A stretch of 10,142 nt of DNA, from the NCBI GenBank assembly GCA_017648525.1, contig JAGCIP010000157.1, positions 1 to 10,142 on the forward strand, written 5' to 3'. A model generated the notes under the pieces. That model saw only the letters and a program-made list of their open reading frames with translations, made no database searches and was not told where the DNA came from. A program made the translations under genes and the position numbers. Source of the stretch: Clostridia bacterium (lineage in GTDB: Bacteria > Bacillota > Clostridia > Christensenellales > Borkfalkiaceae). Below, piece after piece: positions 4,244-10,142 of the stretch (its first letter is position 1; each line of letters opens with the position of its first letter).

Positions 4244-5011
4244 CTAAATTAGTTTTTGCCATTTTGAAAATTCGTATGCGATATTTTCTTTTTTATGCGC
4301 ATCACTAGACAAAACGAACTTGCCACCGTTATCTTTTATAATATTATAAATATCGGTATGTGGATAAGGCTGTGTTTTATATCCCCTTGAAATTGCACCG
4401 GTATTAATTTCAAAAACCTTGCCAGTTTTCAAAAGTTTTTCAAGTGCTTTTGTATAAGCGTCAACGTAACGAGGGTGTTTAACGTCAAAAAATTTATTAT
4501 CTTTGTTAAACTTATTCATAAGGTCAAAATGTCCTATAATATCCGCTCCCGTTTTATCGATAACGTTTGACACGGCGTTGTAATAATTTTCTGTGGCTAA
4601 ATAAAAATCACCACCAAAAGCCGTCTTGACCGAGTTTAAAAAATATTCTTCGCTATGGTCTACGTGATAGTACTTGCCGTCCACAAAAAAGTAATGCACA
4701 GAGCCTATTACGTAATCAAACCCGTCGGTTGAATAGTTGGAATAATAATCTTGCTCTACCCCGCAAAGAACGTGTATTTTATCGGCGTATTTTTCTTTTA
4801 GGGAATTTACTTCCTTTTGAAAAACCGAAACGTCCTTTTCTTTTATGCAATAAGTAAGGTCAATATCAGTAAACGAGTGAGTTGCAATACCGACGGTATC
4901 AAGCCCCTTGTCTATTGCCGATAAAACCATTTCTTCCGCCGTGTTCTTGCCGTCGCAATACACGGTGTGCATATGCAGGTCGCATTTGCCTAAACTTTCA
5001 AGGTCTATCAT
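4244..5011 (-). CDS. hisJ: Histidinol-phosphatase, PHP family (HisJ/HisK type)
   Basis: Hydrolyses L-histidinol phosphate to L-histidinol, the penultimate pathway intermediate, in the cytoplasm. The 255-residue protein carries the metal-binding motifs of the PHP domain in order: DLHMHT with His13 and His15, His45 (ATHS), Glu86 (GVEQD), His106 (GSVH), His161 (GHFD), and Asp237/His239 (SSDAH). The 'GHFDLMNKFN' and 'EINTGAISRG' segments are typical of histidinol-phosphatases rather than polymerase PHP domains. The phosphatase role is further supported by position: the ATG overlaps the hisIE stop in an ATGA, and the HisB here is the short monofunctional type without a phosphatase domain. Length is close to the usual 250-275. 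Confidence 0.92.
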   Translation of the reverse strand: MIDLESLGKCDLHMHTVYCDGKNTAEEMVLSAIDKGLDTVGIATHSFTDIDLTYCIKEKDVSVFQKEVNSLKEKYADKIHVLCGVEQDYYSNYSTDGFDYVIGSVHYFFVDGKYYHVDHSEEYFLNSVKTAFGGDFYLATENYYNAVSNVIDKTGADIIGHFDLMNKFNKDNKFFDVKHPRYVDAYTKALEKLLKTGKVFEINTGAISRGYKTQPYPHTDIYNIIKDNGGKFVLSSDAHKKENIAYEFSKWQKLI

Positions 5012-5658
5012 TTAGTCATTTTCTCCTGCTTAACCTTGTGGTCGATAACGTGGCGAGATGCAAGTTCACGGTGCACTTCTTCTAAAGAAATGCCCATCTC
5101 TACCATAAGCACCATTACGTGATAGGTTAAGTCTGCAATTTCATAAATTGTTTCCGCCTTGTCGTTCGCCTTTCCCGCAATAATAACTTCTGTACTTTCT
5201 TCCCCTACTTTTTTGAGAATTTTATCAACGCCCTTTTCAAATAAATAGGTGGTGTAAGAGCCTTGCGGTAAATCTTTCTTTCTGCCTTTTAACAACTCCA
5301 TAAGTCCGTCTAATGAAAAACCGTTCAATTCTGCATTAGAATATAAATCGTTATGGAAACAACTATCTTTGCCCAAGTGGCAAGCGGGGCCGTCCTTTTC
5401 AACTTCAACAACCAAAGCGTCGTAATCACAATCGGCGGTTATTGAAACCACGTGTTGATAGTTTCCGCTAGTTTCCCCCTTAAGCCAAAGTTCTTTTCTT
5501 GACCTACTGTAAAAGCAGGTGAGATTTTTTTCCATTGTTATTTTAAGGCTCTCTTTATTCATATAAGCAAGAGTAAGCACTTTTTTGGTAATTGTATCTA
5601 CTACGATTGCGGGAATTAGTCCTTGTTCGTCAAATTTAAGTTTTTCAATCTCAATCAT
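5008..5658 (-). CDS. hisIE: Bifunctional phosphoribosyl-AMP cyclohydrolase / phosphoribosyl-ATP pyrophosphatase
   Basis: Catalyses steps two and three of histidine synthesis: removal of pyrophosphate from PR-ATP, and ring opening of PR-AMP. The N-terminal HisI domain (about 1-110) shows LAYMNKESL (30-38), FYSRSRKELWLKGETSGN (49-66) and the metal cluster ADCDYDA with Asp76, Cys77, Asp78 and Asp80, plus Cys93 and Cys100. The C-terminal HisE domain (about 115-205) shows the MazG-like metal-binding EESTE (153-157) and EIADLTYH (173-180). The two-domain fusion is normal for Firmicutes and 216 residues is the usual size. AGGAG precedes the ATG at 5658 and directly follows the hisF stop, with an 11-base gap. 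The end overlaps the hisJ start by 4 bases. Confidence 0.97.
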   Translation of the reverse strand: MIEIEKLKFDEQGLIPAIVVDTITKKVLTLAYMNKESLKITMEKNLTCFYSRSRKELWLKGETSGNYQHVVSITADCDYDALVVEVEKDGPACHLGKDSCFHNDLYSNAELNGFSLDGLMELLKGRKKDLPQGSYTTYLFEKGVDKILKKVGEESTEVIIAGKANDKAETIYEIADLTYHVMVLMVEMGISLEEVHRELASRHVIDHKVKQEKMTK

Positions 5659-5669
5659 AATTTTCTCCT

Positions 5670-6428
5670 TTATAGTCTAACGGGTATACCGTTTTCCTGT
5701 AAGTTTTGTTTTAAATCTTTTATTTTAACTTCGCCAAAGTGGAATATTGATGCGGCTAACCCTGCGTCTACTTTTGGCAAAGTCTTAAACAATTTTACAA
5801 AATGTTCTATATTTCCCGCACCACCAGACGCTATTACCGGCACGGAAACCACGTCGCACACGGCTTTTAGCATTTCTAAGTCAAATCCGCCTTTAACACC
5901 GTCGGTATCAATAGAGTTAAGCACTATTTCGCCTGCACCGTTGTCCACGCCACGTTTTATCCACTCTATTGCGTCCATACCCGTGTTTTCTCTTCCGCCT
6001 TTTGCAAACACCCTAAAAACACCGTCCACTCTCTTTGCGTCCACCGAAAGCACTACGCATTGGTCGCCGTAACGTTTTGCTGCTTGATAAATTAGGTCGG
6101 GATTTTTAATCGCACCCGAATTAACGCTAACTTTATCAGCCCCACACTTTAACACCCTATCAAAATCATCCAGTGTGTTTATTCCACCGCCAACGGTGAG
6201 CGGAATAAAAATAGTGCTTGCTACTTCTTTCAAAATGTCGGTAAAAAGCGCTCTTTTTTCGCTAGATGCGGTTATATCGTAAAAAACCAACTCGTCCGCA
6301 CCGTTATCGCTATAATATTTACCCAAGGACACGGGCGAAGAAACGTCGTGCAGTCCTTGAAAGTTTACTCCTTTTACAACCCTGCCGTCCTTAACGTCTA
6401 AGCAAGGTATAATTCTTTTAGTTATCAT
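5670..6428 (-). CDS. hisF: Imidazole glycerol phosphate synthase, cyclase subunit
   Basis: HisF is the cyclase half of the HisH-HisF enzyme. It uses ammonia delivered from HisH to convert PRFAR into imidazole glycerol phosphate and AICAR, the latter linking to purine synthesis. The 252-residue (beta/alpha)8 barrel has the catalytic Asp11 (PCLDVKDGRVVKG) and Asp130 (SVDAKRV) at their family positions. Phosphate-binding loops VGGGI (79-83) and IASGGAG near the end are intact. Its ATG overlaps the hisA stop in an ATGA, so translation is coupled to hisA. Confidence 0.97.
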   Translation of the reverse strand: MITKRIIPCLDVKDGRVVKGVNFQGLHDVSSPVSLGKYYSDNGADELVFYDITASSEKRALFTDILKEVASTIFIPLTVGGGINTLDDFDRVLKCGADKVSVNSGAIKNPDLIYQAAKRYGDQCVVLSVDAKRVDGVFRVFAKGGRENTGMDAIEWIKRGVDNGAGEIVLNSIDTDGVKGGFDLEMLKAVCDVVSVPVIASGGAGNIEHFVKLFKTLPKVDAGLAASIFHFGEVKIKDLKQNLQENGIPVRL

Positions 6429-7138
6429 TTTGCCACCTGCAAAGCCTGTTCTAAATTTATTGCTTTCGTGTAATACGCTTTGCCTATTATCGCACCGTAA
6501 AGGTCAATTTCTTTTAATCTTTCAACGTCGCTTAAATTAGAAACCCCGCCAGAGGCTATCACGTCTATTGAAAGTTCGTTTTTAAGTCTTTTATAAAGTT
6601 GGTGATTTGCGCCTTTCATTGCACCGTCTTTGCTAATATCGGTGCAAATAATGGTTTTAACGCCTAATTCTTGCAATTCTTTGCAGAAAGCAAAACCTTC
6701 AAGCGCAGACTTTTCCGTCCATCCCTTAATTGCAACCATACCATCTTTAAGGTCCACGCCAACCGCTATTTTTTCCTTGTAAGTTTCAAGAGCAGAAACC
6801 AAAAATTCTCTATCAGTAACGGCAGACGTGCCAAGTATTACCCTATTTACACCAGCCGACAAGTACCTTTCTATAACCGCCATACTGCGTATTCCACCGC
6901 CCACTTCAACAAATCCGTCAAACGCATTTACAAGGGTTTTTATAACTTCTATATTAGGCGTTTCGCCCGTTTTTGCACCTTCAAGGTCAACCACGTGCAT
7001 AAAGTGTGCGCCCTTGTTCTTAAAATCAAGCGCAATCTCTACGGGATTATTGCTGTACACGGTCATATTAGCGTAATCGCCCTTAAACAGCCTAACCGCC
7101 TTTTTATCGTAAATATCTATTGCAGGAAAAATTTTCAT
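6425..7138 (-). CDS. hisA: ProFAR isomerase (phosphoribosylformimino-AICAR ribotide isomerase)
   Basis: HisA opens the ribose of ProFAR by an Amadori rearrangement to give PRFAR, the substrate of HisHF. The 237-residue half-barrel-duplicated protein has the catalytic Asp8 (FPAIDIYDKKAVRL) and Asp129 (GVDLKDGMVAIKGW), the phosphate-binding EVGGGIR (78-84), and a second site VIASGGVSN in the C-terminal half. Length is normal. The start lies 3 bases after the hisH stop, and a GAG within the end of hisH is the only obvious ribosome binding signal, so coupling is likely. Confidence 0.97.
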   Translation of the reverse strand: MKIFPAIDIYDKKAVRLFKGDYANMTVYSNNPVEIALDFKNKGAHFMHVVDLEGAKTGETPNIEVIKTLVNAFDGFVEVGGGIRSMAVIERYLSAGVNRVILGTSAVTDREFLVSALETYKEKIAVGVDLKDGMVAIKGWTEKSALEGFAFCKELQELGVKTIICTDISKDGAMKGANHQLYKRLKNELSIDVIASGGVSNLSDVERLKEIDLYGAIIGKAYYTKAINLEQALQVAK

Positions 7139-7141
7139 AAA

Positions 7142-7747
7142 TTACAACTCACAGAAAGCCTTTAGAATTTTAAGCCCAGTTTCACCGCTTTTTTCAGGGT
7201 GAAATTGACAGCCGTATACGTTATCTTTTGCAACCGACGCGGTTAAATTCGCACCGTATTCGGCAGTTGCCACCACGTCTTTACAACACGCACCGTAATA
7301 AGAATGAACGAAATAAACGTGTTCGCCTTCTTCAACGTACTTAAATAGCGGACAATCTTTTGTAAATTTAAGGGCGTTCCAACCTATGTGCGGGATTTTA
7401 TAGTCTTTTGGTATAACTTCACTAATAGGACGAACTTGCCCTTTTATAAGTCCAAGTCCTTTATACTCTCCATACTCTAAACTCACGTCAAAGAGCATTT
7501 GCATACCAAGGCAAATACCAAGCAAGGGTTTGCCCTTTTTAGCCTGCTCTATAACGACGTCTTTTAGCCCCGAACTAACGAGTTTTTCAACAGCATCTCC
7601 AAATGCGCCAACGCCGGGTAGAACGATTTTATCCGCACTTTCTATCACCGCCTTGTCGCAAGTTGCAACAGCGTCTACGCCGATTGCCTTAAACGAACTT
7701 ACTAGCGAAAATAGATTGCCCACGCCGTAATCAACGATAGCAACCAT
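7142..7747 (-). CDS. hisH: Imidazole glycerol phosphate synthase, glutaminase subunit
   Basis: HisH releases ammonia from glutamine and channels it to HisF. The 201-residue class I glutamine amidotransferase has the catalytic triad: Cys79 in GICLGMQ, and His183 and Glu185 in FHPEKSG. The N-terminus (VAIVDYGVGNLFSL) and the oxyanion-hole strand LPGVGAFGDA (43-52) are typical. The ATG shares one base with the hisB stop (TAATG), and AAGGGG sits just before it. Confidence 0.97.
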   Translation of the reverse strand: MVAIVDYGVGNLFSLVSSFKAIGVDAVATCDKAVIESADKIVLPGVGAFGDAVEKLVSSGLKDVVIEQAKKGKPLLGICLGMQMLFDVSLEYGEYKGLGLIKGQVRPISEVIPKDYKIPHIGWNALKFTKDCPLFKYVEEGEHVYFVHSYYGACCKDVVATAEYGANLTASVAKDNVYGCQFHPEKSGETGLKILKAFCEL

Positions 7748-8334
7748 TAAAGCACCCCTTTGGTTGAAGGAATTTGGTCTGCAAACTCTTTGTCGATAGT
7801 AACCGCTTGTTTAACCGTTCTTGCCAAACACTTAAACGTGCCTTCAATAATGTGGTGTGCGTTAGAACCTGAAAGTTGACGAACGTGCAAGGTAATATTT
7901 GCCGTGCGGGTAAACGCTAACAAGAATTCTTCTAAAAGTTCGGTATCGAAATCGCCCACTTTAATAGGTTTTATGTCAAGTTCTTTAACGAGCATACTTC
8001 TACCCGAAAAATCAACAGCACATAAAATAAGCGCTTCATCCATAGGTAAAATAAAGTTGCCGTAGCGGGTAATTCCCTTTTTATCGCCGAGTGCGTCGCT
8101 AAACGCTTGACCTAAACAAATACCAACGTCTTCTACCGTGTGGTGATAATCTACTTGGGTATCACCCTTACAAGAAACTTCTAAATCAAACCTACCGTGT
8201 TTAGCAAACAAGGTTAACATATGGTCTAAAAATCCGCAACCGCTGTTGATTTTACTTTCCCCTTTACCGTCTAAATTAAGTTTAAGGGCTATATTCGTTT
8301 CCGCCGTTTTTCTTTTAATACTTGCTTTTCTCAT
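7747..8334 (-). CDS. hisB: Imidazoleglycerol-phosphate dehydratase
   Basis: HisB dehydrates imidazole glycerol phosphate to imidazole acetol phosphate, using manganese. The 195-residue protein has both duplicated metal-binding motifs: DYHHTVEDVGI (62-72) and GSNAHHIIEGTFK (156-168). Also present are GFLDHML (34-40), RYG (90-92) and MDEAL (98-102). It is the short monofunctional form without the N-terminal phosphatase domain of enterobacterial HisB, so the separate HisJ downstream is needed. It starts 2 bases after the hisC stop, with GGAGAG 6 bases before the ATG. Confidence 0.97.
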   Translation of the reverse strand: MRKASIKRKTAETNIALKLNLDGKGESKINSGCGFLDHMLTLFAKHGRFDLEVSCKGDTQVDYHHTVEDVGICLGQAFSDALGDKKGITRYGNFILPMDEALILCAVDFSGRSMLVKELDIKPIKVGDFDTELLEEFLLAFTRTANITLHVRQLSGSNAHHIIEGTFKCLARTVKQAVTIDKEFADQIPSTKGVL

Positions 8335-8336
8335 AA

Positions 8337-9395
8337 TTAACTCTCCAAAATTGATTTTACGCTATCAATAAAGATTTGCATTTGTTCGTGACTACCTATC
8401 GTTATACGATTATACTCTTTTATTCGCTCTTTGTCAAAGTGTCTAACCAAAACTCCACGTTCTTTTAACTTCTCATAGAGTGTTTTTCCAGAAATTTTAT
8501 CATTTTTCGCAAAAAGGAAGTTGGCTTTTGACGGTAACGTTTCAAATCCTAACTCATTGAGCCTATTTTTCGTCCATTCTCTATTTTCTATAATCTTTTT
8601 GCAGTTTTGCTTGAAATACTCGTCGTCAGTTAGCGCACCTATGCCCGCACCCGCCGTCATACTGTTAACGTTATATGGGTTGGTTGAGTATTTAATACTC
8701 ATAAGGTCGCTTATTATCTCTTTGCTTGCAACGCCAAAACCTAACCTTGCCCCCGCCATAGAGCGTGATTTTGAAAAGGTTTGCGTCACTACTAAATTAT
8801 CGTATTTATCTAAAAGTTTAACCGCACTTTCCCCGCCAAAATCTATATACGCTTCGTCTATAACCACAATTCTATTCGGATTAGAAGATACAAGCCTTTC
8901 AATTTCGTTAAGCGGAAGATAAATGCCCGTCGGTGCGTTGGGGTTTGCAATAAACACCGTTCCGTTTTCATTTATATAATCGTCAACCGCCACGCTAAAA
9001 TCTTCTCTTAATGGTATTTCTTTATACGGAAGATTATTTATCTCTGCAAACACTTTATAAAATCCGTAAGAAATATTTGGGAATATTGCCGGCGTTTTTT
9101 CATCACAATACGCCATAAATAAAAAGTTCAAAATCTCATCCGAGCCGTTGGTCATTATTACCTGCTCTTTTTTTACGTCCAGCGTCTTTGCGGTAAGAGC
9201 GGTAAGTTCGCTTAATTCAGGGTCTGAATAAAGGTTTAGACTTTCCGCCTTTTCACTTGCTATCTTTATTGCCGTTTTGGACGGCGGAAAGGGCGACTCG
9301 TTTGTGTTTAACTTAACTATTTTCCCTATCTTTGGCTGTTCGCCCGGAACGTAAGGAATTAAGTTTTTATATTTATCGCTAAAAAATTTACTCAT
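8337..9395 (-). CDS. hisC: Histidinol-phosphate aminotransferase
   Basis: HisC transfers an amino group from glutamate to imidazole acetol phosphate, giving histidinol phosphate. The 352-residue fold-type I PLP enzyme has LNTNESPFPPS (29-39), the cofactor-binding MTNGSDEIL (81-89), NPNAPTG (151-157), VVIDEAYIDF (177-186), and the Schiff-base Lys209 in TFSKSRSMAGARLG. The substrate-carboxylate arginine is probably in NRITIG near the C-terminus. Length is normal. It starts 1 base after the hisD stop. Inside the his operon the histidinol-phosphate role is more likely than the aromatic-transaminase activity of close relatives. Confidence 0.96.
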   Translation of the reverse strand: MSKFFSDKYKNLIPYVPGEQPKIGKIVKLNTNESPFPPSKTAIKIASEKAESLNLYSDPELSELTALTAKTLDVKKEQVIMTNGSDEILNFLFMAYCDEKTPAIFPNISYGFYKVFAEINNLPYKEIPLREDFSVAVDDYINENGTVFIANPNAPTGIYLPLNEIERLVSSNPNRIVVIDEAYIDFGGESAVKLLDKYDNLVVTQTFSKSRSMAGARLGFGVASKEIISDLMSIKYSTNPYNVNSMTAGAGIGALTDDEYFKQNCKKIIENREWTKNRLNELGFETLPSKANFLFAKNDKISGKTLYEKLKERGVLVRHFDKERIKEYNRITIGSHEQMQIFIDSVKSILES

Positions 9396-9396
9396 A

Positions 9397-10142
9397 TTAT
9401 TTCAACCTTATAACCGCACTCTTTGCGTGAGCGGTTAGCCCTTCTTTTGTTGCAAAATACTCCACGTCTTTAGCCGTGTTATCAAGCGCAGTTTTATCGT
9501 AGTAAACGTATTGAACTTTCTTTATAAAATCGTCAACCGAAAGCGCACTCGAAAATCTTGCCGTACCACCCGTTGGCAAAGTATGGTTTGCCCCTGCGAT
9601 ATAATCGCCCATTGCTTCGGGGCAATTTCTGCCTAAAAATACAGAGCCTGCGTGTCTTACTTTTTTAAGATATTCAAAAGGATTATCTAAACATAATTCT
9701 AAATGCTCGGGCGCTAAAAGATTTGCAAGTTCTATTGCCTTTTCTAAATCTTCCACCACGATAATTTTTCCGTTTTCGTCAATAGATGCTCTCGCTATTT
9801 CCGCACGCTCTAACTCGGGAATTTGTTTTTCAATTTCTTGCGCTACCGCTTTTGCAAAAGTTCCGTCGTCGGTAATTAAAACGGCGCTTGCCATCTTGTC
9901 ATGTTCGGCTTGAGATAGTAAATCCGACGCAACGTGTGCAGGGTTATTTTTGCCGTCGGCAACAACCATAATCTCGCTTGGCCCTGCAATCATATCGATT
10001 GAAACTTGTCCAAACACTTGCTTTTTCGCTTCAGCAACGAAGGCATTACCAGGTCCAATAATTTTGTCAACCTTTGGCAAACTTTCCGTTCCGTAAGCAA
10101 GCCCCGCTATCGCTTGCGCACCACCTACTTTATAAATTTCAT
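9397..10142 (-). CDS. hisD: Histidinol dehydrogenase, C-terminal part (cut by window end)
   Basis: HisD oxidises histidinol to histidine in two NAD-dependent steps, the last of the pathway. The reading frame stays open to the window edge. The upstream residues EIYKVGGAQAIAGLAYGTES (10140-10081) match the family, so an apparent TTG start at 10080 is internal. About 247 C-terminal residues are visible out of the usual 420-435. Expected zinc ligands are present: Gln and His in LLSQAEHD, Asp in MGDYIAG, and His in TAHAKSAV. The catalytic Glu-His pair is in LLAPEHLEL. The N-terminal region lies beyond the window, as presumably do hisG and any hisZ. Confidence 0.97.
   Translation of the reverse strand, partial: EIYKVGGAQAIAGLAYGTESLPKVDKIIGPGNAFVAEAKKQVFGQVSIDMIAGPSEIMVVADGKNNPAHVASDLLSQAEHDKMASAVLITDDGTFAKAVAQEIEKQIPELERAEIARASIDENGKIIVVEDLEKAIELANLLAPEHLELCLDNPFEYLKKVRHAGSVFLGRNCPEAMGDYIAGANHTLPTGGTARFSSALSVDDFIKKVQYVYYDKTALDNTAKDVEYFATKEGLTAHAKSAVIRLK

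Noticed and set aside
5623..7730. Plus-strand open frames of 66-164 codons opposite hisF, hisA and hisH
   Set aside because: They are antisense shadows of well-conserved his genes, with no ribosome binding sites and no recognisable domains.
9397..10080. A short hisD starting at a TTG at 10080
   Set aside because: The frame continues upstream with conserved histidinol dehydrogenase sequence (YKVGGAQAIAGLAYGTES) to the edge of the window, so the gene is only cut by the window.

Overview
The window looks like a piece of the chromosome of a low-GC, endospore-forming Firmicute, probably an uncultured Clostridia-type anaerobe. The grounds are the AT-rich intergenic DNA, strong AGGAG-type ribosome binding sites, sigma-A-type promoters, a gene for the sporulation regulator SpoIIID, and a clostridial-style compact histidine operon. 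The species cannot be named from the sequence.

Layout, left to right. (1) 19-1041: a lipoprotein gene on the minus strand and a small XRE-type regulator on the plus strand diverge from an 88-bp intergenic region. That region holds two near-identical palindromic operators. One fills exactly the 17-bp spacer between the -35 and -10 boxes of the lipoprotein promoter, and the other lies over the probable promoter of the regulator. A strong hairpin at 1009-1041 ends this unit and probably also the operon converging on it. (2) 1070-2839, minus strand: the permease and substrate-binding lipoprotein of a NitT/TauT-type (NMT1/THI5-like) ABC importer, with no ATPase gene beside them. (3) 2840-3261: a 418-bp gap containing a two-copy 42-bp repeat, an inverted-repeat-ended element, and a promoter-leader-terminator block whose RNA can form mutually exclusive terminator and antiterminator stems. 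This is a candidate riboswitch or small RNA of unassigned class. (4) 3258-3567, minus strand: spoIIID with a plausible sigma-E-like promoter. (5) 3568-10142, minus strand: a tightly packed operon, in transcription order hisD (truncated by the window end), hisC, hisB, hisH, hisA, hisF, hisIE, a PHP-type histidinol-phosphatase (hisJ), and a PAP2-family membrane phosphatase, closed by a hairpin terminator.

How the genes work together. HisIE, HisA, HisH/HisF, HisB, HisC, HisJ and HisD cover every step of histidine synthesis after the first one (HisG, with HisZ if present), which presumably lies upstream beyond position 10142. Neighbouring his genes overlap by 1-4 bases or are 1-11 bases apart, which implies one transcript with translational coupling. 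The PAP2 gene rides at the end of this transcript but has no obvious role in the pathway.

The most interesting signals are the operator/promoter geometry of the regulator-lipoprotein pair, the structured leader at 3094-3232, the repeat element beside it, and the apparent complete absence of GATC from the window. All were found by eye; no similarity search or folding program was run.
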